From Mycobacterium sp. Aquia_213 (lineage in GTDB: Bacteria > Actinomycetota > Actinomycetes > Mycobacteriales > Mycobacteriaceae): a DNA stretch of 64,000 nucleotides. Below the pieces are notes generated by a model that worked only from the letters and a program-made list of their open reading frames with translations, ran no database searches and had not been told where the DNA came from. The position numbers were made by a program, and so were the translations under genes. The stretch is taken from positions 124,001 to 188,000 of the forward strand of contig NZ_CP113116.1 of NCBI RefSeq assembly GCF_026625985.1, given 5' to 3'. Positions 34,712-43,329 of this stretch are shown piece by piece (within the stretch, counting starts at the first letter, position 1; each line of letters opens with the position of its first letter).

Positions 34712-37700
34712 CTAGCCGCGGCGCAGCGGGGCCGGATCCCACAGGCCGCTGCGGGTCGCCGTCCCCAACTGGAGACGGGCGGGCTGGGCGTTGGGGTAAT
34801 ACGGCGTCAGGCGCTGCAGCGAGCCCCAATCGCGGGACCAGTCGTCTTTCAGGTAGGTCGAGATCGTGGTCGCCTTGACCAGCAACTCGGTGACACCCAA
34901 TGGGCCACCGCCGTTGTTGTCCATCACCGGCGAGTTGGCCTCGGCGCCGAATCGGTCCGGCAGGATGCGCCATTTGGGTGTTTCGTCGACGCCGTTTTGA
35001 TGGCCGAACGGCCGCTGGCACGGGAACGCCAGGCCCACCAGCCAGTCCAGGAACACCGGGTCCGCCGAGCCCACCACCTGCTGCAGCGTGTGCAGTTCGG
35101 GAATCCGCGGCGGGGTGACCGCGATCCAGTGCTGCGGCGCCAGGTCTTCATCGTTGGCGACCAATCGGACCTGGGTCGCGTTATCGGGAATCCATGACAA
35201 CGGCATCCGCAGGTTGCGCCACGCGGGGGATGCGCCGACGTCGAAGAGCTGGAACGACCCGCCCGGATGTCCTGCGGCCGCCTCGGCATCGGTGGCCCAC
35301 TGCACCTGTACCTCGCGTGGATCGAACCGGCCGGCCGCCGACACCACCAGCAGGGGCTTCGCCTTGTCGCGCGGCGGCAATCGGTACCAACCCGAGCGCA
35401 GCATGGCGGGCACCTGGATGCCGGGCCGCCAGCTGCCCAGCACCGGAGTGTGCGCCGGATCAAGGTTGTAGGGCAGCTGGGCGCGCGAACCGTTGATTCC
35501 GGGTGCGGCGCTGGTGCCGCCCTCGGTGCCGGCCTCGCTGGTGGTCGTCTTGCCGTCTTCGTTGACGAAGCTACGGTCGCCCGGACGCTCCATCACCGGA
35601 TCGGCCGAGACGTCGGCGGGAATACCGTTGGGCGTGAAGGCTTCCGAGAGTCCGGCGCCCAGCGCGTCGCCCACCGGCCCGGACATCGGCGACAGCATGC
35701 CGGGGTTGGGGTCCTGCTCCACCATGACGTCCTCGGCCAATCCGCAGGACTTGCCGGTCAGCGCCTCCAGGTTGGACCGGCCCACCGACCAGGCGGGGTA
35801 TTGCCCGGTCATCGCCAGCGTCAGCGAAACGACTTCGAACGTCACTAGCGCCCATGCCGCAATTGCCAACGGGGACTGGATGATTCCCTCCATCCGTGCC
35901 CCGGCGCGGGTCTTGGGAGGCCCGTTGTCGGGCGCCATGAAGTGAAACCACGCCGCCAGCAGTAACACCAGCACGGTCAGCCCGAGCAGCATCGTAGTGA
36001 AGCCGAACTTCCATGCTGGGAATGAATTCGACCATGGCACACCGAAATTGGAGACATACCACCAGCCGTTGACGCTGGCGAACGACAATGCGACCAAGAA
36101 CAGCACCGTCGCGGCGAACACGGTGCGGTTGCGACGTGACCGCATCGCCACGCTGGTCACCGCGACCGCGGCCAACGCTCCCAACGACCCGGCAAGCCCG
36201 GCGAACACCCCGAAGTGGTGTGTCCATTTGGTGGGGGTGAACATCATTGCGAGGAACGAGATGATCGTGATCCCGACGATGCGACGGCTTGGTCCGGCGG
36301 CCGTGCCCGGAATCCTGCCCTTGCGCAACGACATTGCCACCGTGATGCCGAGCGCGAGCAGCACCGCCAGCACCGCGAAGCGCCGGGCGATCGATCCGTC
36401 GGGGCTGGCCATGAACAGCCGCTCGTAGCGGATGTGCTCGTCGAACCAGCTCAGGCTGGGACCGAGCGCGCGCTTGAGTGTGGTCGCCTGCATTTCGCCG
36501 GCCAGGGTCTGGTCGCGGAAGATCAGGATCACGGTGACGGTGGCCGCGGCCAGGATGGGCGCCAGCAGCGGCAGCGCCCCGTACTGTCTGGATCTGCGGT
36601 GGATGATGGTGCGCAGCGGCCCGACGGCGACCAGCAGGGCGCCGATGGACGCAATGCCGGTCGGCCCGGAGAACAGGGTCAGCGCGCCGATGATGCAGGC
36701 GATCGCCACCGGCAGCAACCGGTTGGTGGCCACCGCCCGCTCCACCGAGCACCAGGTGAGCAGGATGCCGAGCGCGATGATCGGCTCGGGGCGCAGCCCG
36801 TTGTCCAGCGGCAACCAGGTTGCCAGGAACAGGCCCGCGGCCGTCCATGCCGCCGCCCGGGTGGTCTTCACGGCGTGGCCCAGCCGGGGGATGACCTCGC
36901 GGCTGATCGCCCACCAGCAGGTCAACGCCATCGCCAGGGTGGGCAGCCGCATCCAGACGCTGTTGGTGCTGACGTGTGCCCACACCGCCAACAGGTCGTA
37001 GTACCAGCCGAACGGCGCCTCGGGGGTGCCCAGCCAGCGGTAGTAGTTGGCCATGTAGCCGGCGTGTTCGGACACCCGGGCCATGGTCAGGATGTAGCCG
37101 TCGTCGGAGGTGTTGGCGCCGACGAAGTGCCACCACACCAGCACGGCGATGACGAGCGCGTCCAGCGCGCCGATCGACCACCATCGCGACGGCAGGAACC
37201 GGCGGTGCCGGGTGCCGTCGGCGGTGTCGAGGACGTGCAGCGCGATCAGTGCGAGGGCGGTCAGTACGACCCCGAGGATCATCGCGGCCATCTTCAGGGC
37301 CGTGGGGCTGCTGCTGTACCGGGTGTCGACGGTCGCCGAGAAGGTCAGACCCGGCGGCGTCGGGCCGGCCAGGTCGGTGAACACCCCGACGATCTGCGGC
37401 CGGAAGTCGTAGCCGCTCTTCTCACCGCGCAGGGGCGCGCCGGGGTGTTCGGCGTTGGGCCCGAAATTCAGCCCGACGAATTCGGCGGTGACCCGCTCCG
37501 CGTGCGCGGTGAAGGTCAGGCGTTGGCAGGCCGGGCTGAGGACCTGGCTCAGCGGCGCGGTGACCACCGGGACGTTGCGCACCACTACGACCAGTTCGTC
37601 GTTGGCGCGCAGGATCAGCAGCCCGCGGTCGATGGCTTTGGGGGCCTGCTTGGGCACCGTCGACAACAGCACCGTCTTGCCGGCGTTCTGCGGTCCGGCC

Positions 37701-37978
37701 AGTCCGGCGGCGGCCGCACACGGCACCGAAATGTTCAGCTCGGGAGCCACATAGCCGATCAGTGGCGCCTCGACGCTTTCGAAGGTGCCGTGCTGCGGCC
37801 AGTTGAGTTGGGCGGTGGTTTGGTTGACCGGCAGCAGGGGTGTGGCGATCGCCAGCAGGGCTCCGAGCAGTCCGGCGATGACGGCGACAACGCGAGCGGT
37901 CCGGTGGCTAGCTCCCGCGACCTTCACGGACCTAGATGGTAGTTCTTCGGCCAAGTCGGGTGAGGTGTCGGTGGCCAT
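34712..37978 (-). CDS. embC: Arabinosyltransferase EmbC
   Basis: GT-C arabinosyltransferase that extends the arabinan of lipoarabinomannan. The 1088-residue protein (1094 in M. tuberculosis) has the N-terminal external domain (SVEAPLIGYVAPELNISVPC), the catalytic acidic pair in HFVGANTSDDGYILTMARV, the FTPTKWTHHFGVF segment and a C-terminal carbohydrate-binding domain ending TATRSGLWDPAPLRRG. ATG 37978 (MATDTSPD) is used because the A of that codon is shared with the aftA stop and homologues begin MAT. Unlike in M. tuberculosis, embA does not follow directly; four genes intervene. Confidence 0.97.
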   Translation of the reverse strand: MATDTSPDLAEELPSRSVKVAGASHRTARVVAVIAGLLGALLAIATPLLPVNQTTAQLNWPQHGTFESVEAPLIGYVAPELNISVPCAAAAGLAGPQNAGKTVLLSTVPKQAPKAIDRGLLILRANDELVVVVRNVPVVTAPLSQVLSPACQRLTFTAHAERVTAEFVGLNFGPNAEHPGAPLRGEKSGYDFRPQIVGVFTDLAGPTPPGLTFSATVDTRYSSSPTALKMAAMILGVVLTALALIALHVLDTADGTRHRRFLPSRWWSIGALDALVIAVLVWWHFVGANTSDDGYILTMARVSEHAGYMANYYRWLGTPEAPFGWYYDLLAVWAHVSTNSVWMRLPTLAMALTCWWAISREVIPRLGHAVKTTRAAAWTAAGLFLATWLPLDNGLRPEPIIALGILLTWCSVERAVATNRLLPVAIACIIGALTLFSGPTGIASIGALLVAVGPLRTIIHRRSRQYGALPLLAPILAAATVTVILIFRDQTLAGEMQATTLKRALGPSLSWFDEHIRYERLFMASPDGSIARRFAVLAVLLALGITVAMSLRKGRIPGTAAGPSRRIVGITIISFLAMMFTPTKWTHHFGVFAGLAGSLGALAAVAVTSVAMRSRRNRTVFAATVLFLVALSFASVNGWWYVSNFGVPWSNSFPAWKFGFTTMLLGLTVLVLLLAAWFHFMAPDNGPPKTRAGARMEGIIQSPLAIAAWALVTFEVVSLTLAMTGQYPAWSVGRSNLEALTGKSCGLAEDVMVEQDPNPGMLSPMSGPVGDALGAGLSEAFTPNGIPADVSADPVMERPGDRSFVNEDGKTTTSEAGTEGGTSAAPGINGSRAQLPYNLDPAHTPVLGSWRPGIQVPAMLRSGWYRLPPRDKAKPLLVVSAAGRFDPREVQVQWATDAEAAAGHPGGSFQLFDVGASPAWRNLRMPLSWIPDNATQVRLVANDEDLAPQHWIAVTPPRIPELHTLQQVVGSADPVFLDWLVGLAFPCQRPFGHQNGVDETPKWRILPDRFGAEANSPVMDNNGGGPLGVTELLVKATTISTYLKDDWSRDWGSLQRLTPYYPNAQPARLQLGTATRSGLWDPAPLRRG

Positions 37979-40041
37979 CAGCGGCTTGCCGCCGATTGGG
38001 CCGGCGGCCGGCGGATGGCCAGCACAAACGGGCCGACGCTTTGCACGGCGAACCGCGGGTCGTCGAAGAGCGCGGCCCGCAGCTCGACGGTGTAGCGACG
38101 AACGTTGGGCTGGTTGGGGTAAACGTCCTCGGCCAGCCGCAGTGTGTAGTTGTTGTTCGCGCCCCGGCGCATCAGGAACACCGTCGGCGGCGGCCACGGC
38201 GAGGTGTCCAGCGCCTGGATGAACTCGTCGGGACTCTTGAGGTTGGACCACTTCTTGATCTGCGCGGCCCGCAGGTCGAACTGGGCCAGCGGGTTGGCGT
38301 AGTGCGACGTCAACCCCTGGAAGCCCCAGTACGGGTAGTAGGACAAGAAGCTGTAGTCGGCGGTCATCACCACGGTTTCATCCCGCGGCTTCCCGGTGAC
38401 CTGCGCGATCGCGGCGTCGATGGCGGAATAGAACTTCTCGGAGCCCGGCGGGCGCCGGTCGCCGCGCTGGCCGTGGCCGTCGGTGTCGGTGTAGGCGATC
38501 GTGAGGTCCGGTCGCAGCACGTCGGGAATGTCCTGGCTGAACGCGATCGCGGCGGTCAGCCCGATCGCCCCGGCCACCGGCACCACGGCGCGGCCGCGCT
38601 GCTGCAGCGCAAGCGTGGCCTCGATGAAGCCGAACACCCCGGCGGCGACCAGCAGCACGCTCAGCGTCGGCTGCAGCCGGAACGACAGCAGCGTGGTGCG
38701 TGCCAGCGTGGTCAGCATCGACAGCAGCGACCACAGGTAGATGGCCAGCACGCCGATCGTCAGGGCACCGGCGCGCACCGACGAACGCGTGCGCACGACC
38801 AGCCACAGCGTGCCCAGCATGCAGATCGCTCCCAGCAGCGAGAACTGCAGCATCGGGAAGGTCAGCTCGGCGCCGTCGGCCGGCAGGTAGTGGAATGCGC
38901 TGCCGCTGTTGCTGACCGGGTTGCTCGCCGCGCGCACCAGGAACGGCAGCCAGGTCACGGCCGCGATGGCCGCGGCGATCACGGCGATGACGGCCAGCCG
39001 GCGCAGCGGGTCGAGCGCGGCCTGCCACCCGGCCCGCCGCCAGCGTGACACCACCAGCACCAGCGCCATCAGCGCCACCGTGAATGCGGTGAAGACGAAC
39101 AGCAGCGAGTACCAGGTGGCGGTGAAGCCGACGAACAGCCCGGCGCCGACCACCGCGGCCCAGCCTTGGGCCCCGGGCTCCTCCTCGCCGAGCACACCAT
39201 CGCCGAGCACGCCATCGCCGAGCACACCATCGCCGAGCACACCATCGCCGAGTGCACCATCGCCGAGTGTGAAGTTAGCTTCACGTTGGGGATCGAGCGT
39301 GAAGTTAGCTTCACGTTCGGGCTCGAGAGGGGCCCCCAGCGCGCGCTCACCGGCCCGCAGGCCCGACCAGGTCAGCACCAGCACCGGCGGCAGCAGCACG
39401 GTGATCATCGCCGCGTAGGGCTCCGGCGAGCCGTAGGCCAGCGTCACCGCGGCGGTCGCGGTCGTCACGATCAGCGCGTACTCGAACCGGATCAGCCGCC
39501 ACCACAGCACCAGCGCGACGGCGATCGCGACGGTGATCGAGGTGATCGCCCAGGGCTTGTACAGCTCCCACGCGGGCATCCCGGTCAGGGCCGCGGCGCG
39601 CCCGCCGATCCAGAACCAGCCCGGCGGGTAGAAGGACGGCAACCCGAGATAGGTCATGTCGTGCAGGGCGGGGCTGTCGGCGAGCCGCGTCAGGTACTCG
39701 GTGCGGAACTGCTGGTCGACGGAGATGCCGAACAGATACAGCTTGGTCGCCCCCAGCGGCATGCCCAGCGTCACGATGCTGAATGCCGACACGAACACCA
39801 GGCCGCCGAGCTGGGCGGCCAGCCGGGGGTACCGGCCGCCGCGCCGCCACAGCCAGCCGACGCCGAGCAGCCCGATCAGGCAACCGACCTGCCCGACCGT
39901 GGTCAGCGCGTGCAGCTGGTTCGACGACGGAAAGGCGGGCCACTGGACCCGAGCGATGGCGATCAGCGAGACCACCGAGACGCCGACGGCCACGACCACC
40001 GCCGCGAACATCTGGCCGAGGCTGGCCAGCGCGTTTCGCAT
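37978..40041 (-). CDS. aftA: Priming arabinofuranosyltransferase AftA, with repeat insertion
   Basis: Transfers the first arabinofuranose residue from decaprenylphosphoryl-arabinose onto the galactan. The 687-residue membrane protein matches AftA throughout (FPSSNQLHALTTVGQVGCL, GMPLGATKLYLFGISVDQQFR, DMTYLGLPSFYPPGWFWIGGR, SPEPYAAMITVLLPP) and ends with the soluble C-terminal domain. It is about 45 residues longer than the M. tuberculosis protein: residues about 243-286 form an inserted segment (two REANFTL units and five GDGxL units) in a loop between membrane helices, followed directly by the conserved QGWAAVVGAG. The frame is intact. ATG 40041 is chosen as it leaves 2 bases to dprE2; an upstream start would overlap dprE2. 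Confidence 0.95.
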   Translation of the reverse strand: MRNALASLGQMFAAVVVAVGVSVVSLIAIARVQWPAFPSSNQLHALTTVGQVGCLIGLLGVGWLWRRGGRYPRLAAQLGGLVFVSAFSIVTLGMPLGATKLYLFGISVDQQFRTEYLTRLADSPALHDMTYLGLPSFYPPGWFWIGGRAAALTGMPAWELYKPWAITSITVAIAVALVLWWRLIRFEYALIVTTATAAVTLAYGSPEPYAAMITVLLPPVLVLTWSGLRAGERALGAPLEPEREANFTLDPQREANFTLGDGALGDGVLGDGVLGDGVLGDGVLGEEEPGAQGWAAVVGAGLFVGFTATWYSLLFVFTAFTVALMALVLVVSRWRRAGWQAALDPLRRLAVIAVIAAAIAAVTWLPFLVRAASNPVSNSGSAFHYLPADGAELTFPMLQFSLLGAICMLGTLWLVVRTRSSVRAGALTIGVLAIYLWSLLSMLTTLARTTLLSFRLQPTLSVLLVAAGVFGFIEATLALQQRGRAVVPVAGAIGLTAAIAFSQDIPDVLRPDLTIAYTDTDGHGQRGDRRPPGSEKFYSAIDAAIAQVTGKPRDETVVMTADYSFLSYYPYWGFQGLTSHYANPLAQFDLRAAQIKKWSNLKSPDEFIQALDTSPWPPPTVFLMRRGANNNYTLRLAEDVYPNQPNVRRYTVELRAALFDDPRFAVQSVGPFVLAIRRPPAQSAASR
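39186..39314 (-). repeat. In-frame insertion of 15-bp tandem repeats and two palindromic units inside aftA
   Basis: Five and a half copies of CGCCGAGCACACCAT (39186-39267) adjoin two identical 16-base inverted repeats GTGAAG-TTAG-CTTCAC at 39269-39284 and 39299-39314, exactly 30 bases apart. All unit lengths are multiples of 3 or keep the aftA frame open. Confidence 0.9.
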
Positions 40042-40043
40042 GA

Positions 40044-40808
40044 TCAGATGGGCAGCTTGCGGAAGATGGGTCGCGGGATGTGTCGCAACACCACCATCAC
40101 GTACTTGAATGCTGCTGGCGCCCAAACCAATTCCTTACCTTTTGCGGCCGCGGTCACCGCGAGGTTGGCAACATACTCTTTGTCGACGGTCAGCGGCGCT
40201 TCCTTGACATGCGCGCTCATCCGGGTACGTACCTGGCCGGGGCGGATCACCAGGACGCGAACTCCGAACTCGCGCAACGCCTCTGAAAGCCCGAGGTAGA
40301 AGCCGTCCAGTCCGGCCTTGGTGGAGCCGTAGACGAAGTTGGACCGCCGCACTCGCTCGCCGGCCACCGTACTCATCGCGATGATCTGGCCGAAGCCCTG
40401 GGCGCGCATCTTCTCGCCCAACAGCACGCCCACCGAAACCGCTGCGGTGTAATTGATCTCGGCGGCGAGCACCGCCTTGTGCTGGTTTTGCCACAGCTCT
40501 TCCGCGTCGCCCAGGATGCCGAACGCGACGATGGCCACGTCGACGTCGCCGTTGGCGAAGGCCGCGTCGATCATCTTGGGATGGCTGTCGGGCTGGGTGG
40601 CCTCGAAGTCGATCAGCTCGACCGAGCGTGCGCCCGCTGCCTTCATCTGCGCGACCGCATCGTCGCGTCCCGGGTCGCCGGGCATGGCGGCCAACAGGAT
40701 TCGCGCGTGTGCGTTCTGCAGGTAGCGCCCGCAGATCGCGAGCCCGATCTCGGAGGTGCCGCCCAGCAGCAGGATCGTCTGCGGGTTTCCTACGGCGTCG
40801 AGCACCAT
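40044..40808 (-). CDS. dprE2: Decaprenylphosphoryl-2-keto-erythro-pentose reductase DprE2
   Basis: Reduces the keto intermediate made by DprE1 to decaprenylphosphoryl-arabinofuranose. A 254-residue short-chain dehydrogenase with the nucleotide motif LLGGTSEIGLAIC, VAIVAFGILGD, the catalytic Ser region IIAMSTVAGE and the YGSTKAG Tyr-Lys pair. Its ATG follows the dprE1 TAA with no gap, and aftA begins 2 bases after its stop, so the three genes form one tight operon. Length equals that of M. tuberculosis Rv3791. Confidence 0.97.
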   Translation of the reverse strand: MVLDAVGNPQTILLLGGTSEIGLAICGRYLQNAHARILLAAMPGDPGRDDAVAQMKAAGARSVELIDFEATQPDSHPKMIDAAFANGDVDVAIVAFGILGDAEELWQNQHKAVLAAEINYTAAVSVGVLLGEKMRAQGFGQIIAMSTVAGERVRRSNFVYGSTKAGLDGFYLGLSEALREFGVRVLVIRPGQVRTRMSAHVKEAPLTVDKEYVANLAVTAAAKGKELVWAPAAFKYVMVVLRHIPRPIFRKLPI

Positions 40809-42200
40809 TTAGAGCAGCTCCAAACGTCGGGCCATGTCGGAGGCGAAGACCCGCAACGGGTCGACCTTGCGGCGCAAGGCGATCCACTCGTCGATGCGGG
40901 GGTACATGGCGTGAAAAGTCTCGGCGGTGGTGCGTGAGTCCTTGGCGGTGTAGACCCGCCCGCCGAATTCGAGTACCCGGTGGTCGAGTTCGTTGAGGAA
41001 CTCGTTGATCCCGGGCTTGTTGGGGAAGTCCATCGCGACATTCCAGCCGGCCATCGGGAAACTGAGCGGTGCACGGTTGCCCGGGCCGAAAAGTTTGAAC
41101 ACGTTCAGCGCCGAATAGTGGCCCTGGGTTTGGATCCAGCGAATGATCGCCTTGAATTCGTCCATCGCGTCCGGTGGGACCAGGAACTGATGTTGTGCGA
41201 AACCCGTTGGGCCGTAAGCGTTATTCCAGCCGCTGACCAGGTCGAGCATGTGGTAGAACTGCGACAGATTCTCGATCTTGCCGGTGTAGGTTCCGCCCAG
41301 CCGGTAGTACACCTCTCCGATCGCCATGAACGACAGCTTGTTCATCGCGCTGAGCGGAAATACGTTCGGCACCGTCAACAGGTGTGGCGCATCGAATTTC
41401 AGCGGATTCTTGGCGAGCTTTTTCGGCAGCTGATCGATCTTCGCCAGGCTGCCCCGGCTGACGGCGGCGCGGCCGAGCTTCGGCGGCGGGCTGATCAGGT
41501 CGAACCACGCGCTGGAGTAGGTGTACCGACTTTCGCTGCCGTCGACGTGCAAGGCGACGGTTTCATCGAGGTCCTTGGTGGCCACGCCGTCGGCGATGAA
41601 GTACGCCGTCTCCGTCGGCGTCATCGCGATGGTCGCGCGCAGCACGATCCCGGTCAGGCCGTTGCCACCGACGGTGGCCCAGAACAGCTCGGCGTCCGAG
41701 GCTGTCGGGCCGTCGGGGGTGATCGTGCGCACCGAGCCGTCGGCCATCAGCAGATCCATCGACCGCACATGGCTGCCGAAGCTGCCCGCGCTGTGGTGGT
41801 TCTTGCCGTGGATGTCGGACGCGATTGCGCCGCCGATGGTCACTTGCCGGGTTCCCGGCAGCACCGGAACCCACAGCCCGAACGGCAGCGCCGCCTTCAT
41901 CAGTTGGTCCAGGCTGACGCCGGCGTCGACATCGACCAATTGGGTGTCGGCGCTGATCGAGTGGATGCGGTTGAGCACCGTCATGTCGATCACCAGGCCG
42001 CCGCCGTTTTGCGCGTTGTCTCCGTAGGACCGGCCCAGCCCGCGCGCGATCACGCCCCGCCCGCCGGCGTCGGCGACCCGGGCCACTGCCTTGGCAATCA
42101 CCTCGGGATCGGGCGTCGAGAGCACGTGCGCCACCGACGGCGCGGTGCGGCCAAAGCCCATCAGCCGGGTCGGGGTGGTCGGAAAGTCGGCGCTCAACAT
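40809..42200 (-). CDS. dprE1: Decaprenylphosphoryl-beta-D-ribose 2-oxidase DprE1 (Ala at the benzothiazinone site)
   Basis: FAD-dependent oxidase that starts conversion of decaprenylphosphoryl-ribose to the arabinose donor; acts at the periplasmic side with DprE2. The 463-residue protein has the FAD-binding ARGLGRSYGDNAQNGGG, PVLPGTRQVTIGGAIASDIHGKNHH, TVGGNGLTGI and the C-terminal KDSRTTAETFHAMYPR. Position 389 in GWNVAMDF is Ala; in M. tuberculosis the equivalent Cys387 is the residue covalently modified by benzothiazinones. M. avium is known to have Ala here and to be naturally insensitive. ATG 42200 (MLSADFP) is used by similarity; the frame is open further upstream. Confidence 0.97.
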   Translation of the reverse strand: MLSADFPTTPTRLMGFGRTAPSVAHVLSTPDPEVIAKAVARVADAGGRGVIARGLGRSYGDNAQNGGGLVIDMTVLNRIHSISADTQLVDVDAGVSLDQLMKAALPFGLWVPVLPGTRQVTIGGAIASDIHGKNHHSAGSFGSHVRSMDLLMADGSVRTITPDGPTASDAELFWATVGGNGLTGIVLRATIAMTPTETAYFIADGVATKDLDETVALHVDGSESRYTYSSAWFDLISPPPKLGRAAVSRGSLAKIDQLPKKLAKNPLKFDAPHLLTVPNVFPLSAMNKLSFMAIGEVYYRLGGTYTGKIENLSQFYHMLDLVSGWNNAYGPTGFAQHQFLVPPDAMDEFKAIIRWIQTQGHYSALNVFKLFGPGNRAPLSFPMAGWNVAMDFPNKPGINEFLNELDHRVLEFGGRVYTAKDSRTTAETFHAMYPRIDEWIALRRKVDPLRVFASDMARRLELL

Positions 42201-42232
42201 CGTCAAAGAGGGTACCGCTTGCACGGGTGGGG

Positions 42233-42655
42233 TCAGTGAATGCGGAAGATTACGACTCGCTGCACGATGAAGTTGATCACCGTGGCGGTGCCCTGGGCGA
42301 TCACGAACGCGACGACGGCCGCCACGGCCGTGTAGTGCATCAACACCAGGCAGAGATGGTTCAGCCCGACCTGGACCGCGAAGGTGATGGCATAGAGAAC
42401 CATGACCGCGACGAACCGCGCGGTGCTCGGCTCCGCCTGGAAGGTCCATCGGCGGTTGATCAGGTAGGCCGTGATGGTTCCCACCACGAAACTGATGGCC
42501 TTGGATAGGTCGACCTGTACGCCCAGCACCTTCCAGAGCAGCAGGTAGAGCCCGAAGTCGACGACGGCGGCCATCCCGCCGGTCACCACGAAACGCGTGA
42601 TCTGGGTGGTCAGACTCAGGCGCGCCGGCGCGGTATCGGACTCGGGGGGAAGCAT
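42233..42655 (-). CDS. GtrA-family small membrane protein (Rv3789-like)
   Basis: A 140-residue protein with four hydrophobic helices and the GtrA signature (TRFVVTGGMAAVVDFGLYLLL, FVVGTITAYLINRRWTF, NFIVQRVVIFR). Rv3789 was proposed to flip decaprenylphosphoryl-arabinose or to act as an accessory factor for AftA; the precise role is debated. It is 32 bases upstream of dprE1 and probably co-transcribed with it. Confidence 0.9.
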   Translation of the reverse strand: MLPPESDTAPARLSLTTQITRFVVTGGMAAVVDFGLYLLLWKVLGVQVDLSKAISFVVGTITAYLINRRWTFQAEPSTARFVAVMVLYAITFAVQVGLNHLCLVLMHYTAVAAVVAFVIAQGTATVINFIVQRVVIFRIH

Positions 42656-42694
42656 TGGGCGAGTTTATCGGGGGCGCGCGTGCCCCAGTGGCCG

Positions 42695-43174
42695 CTACTT
42701 GGGCAGCTTGACCGCGATCAACTCGACCTGGCTTTCGCCCTGCGGGGTCGAGTAGGTGACCGTGTCGCCGGCTTTGTGCCCGGCCAGCGCCTGCCCCAGC
42801 GGGCTGTGGGAGGTCAGCGTCTCGGCCTCACGACCGACAGGCGTCTCTTCGACTATGGAGATCACGTGCATGGTGACGACTTCACCGTCGGCGAACTTGA
42901 GGGTCACCTCGGTGCCGCCGGGCAGCGAATTGTCCTCGTCGGAGTGCGACGGCCCGGTCCGCAGCCGCCGGTCCAGCTCGTTGATCCGGTCGCCGAGGAC
43001 GACCAGTTCCTCGGCCCGCTGGATGGCCTCCGCCGCGTCGCCGTGATCACCGGTCATCCCGCGGTCGTCCTTGACCTCGGCCTCGAGGAGTTCGCGCCGC
43101 TGCCGCAGCCGGTCCAGCTCCGCGGCCAGGCTCTCCCGCGCCGCGTCCGCCACTGATTGGACTTTTTTCGTCAC
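42695..43174 (-). CDS. GreA/Gfh-like transcription factor (Rv3788-like)
   Basis: A 159-residue protein with an N-terminal coiled coil (AARESLAAELDRLRQRRELL to RAEELVVLGDRINELDRRL) and a C-terminal FKBP-like domain (GTEVTLKFADGEVVTMHVIS, TLTSHSPLGQALAGHKAGDTVTYSTPQGE) as in GreA/GreB. In M. tuberculosis the homologue Rv3788 binds near the RNA polymerase secondary channel and inhibits transcription rather than promoting cleavage. GTG 43174 is chosen because AAAGG lies upstream and the length then fits (161 in M. tuberculosis). Its link to the arabinan genes is positional only. Confidence 0.88.
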   Translation of the reverse strand: MTKKVQSVADAARESLAAELDRLRQRRELLEAEVKDDRGMTGDHGDAAEAIQRAEELVVLGDRINELDRRLRTGPSHSDEDNSLPGGTEVTLKFADGEVVTMHVISIVEETPVGREAETLTSHSPLGQALAGHKAGDTVTYSTPQGESQVELIAVKLPK

Positions 43175-43329
43175 GTCCGTCGACCTTTCGCAGCGGGTCC
43201 GCGACTGCCGTGTCGCGATGCGCCCGGTTGGTTTCGCCAATTATCCATTCGTACGCTGCAAACCGCGTCGCGGCGTGTCAGTCTGACACGCGCACCAGCC
43301 CACTGTGGGCTTGGTTGAGGAGACGCAGC

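Noticed and set aside
36215..37942. Plus-strand open frame of 575 codons opposite embC.
   Set aside because: Translation is Arg/Gly/Gln-rich low complexity, and embC on the other strand is certain.
39186..39314. The aftA repeat insertion as a frameshift or pseudogene signal.
   Set aside because: The frame stays open and the conserved QGWAAVVGAG and all downstream AftA sequence follow in frame.
39166..40299. Plus-strand open frame of 377 codons running through the aftA repeats.
   Set aside because: It is antisense to aftA and dprE2, both conserved, and owes its length to the repeat array and GC bias.
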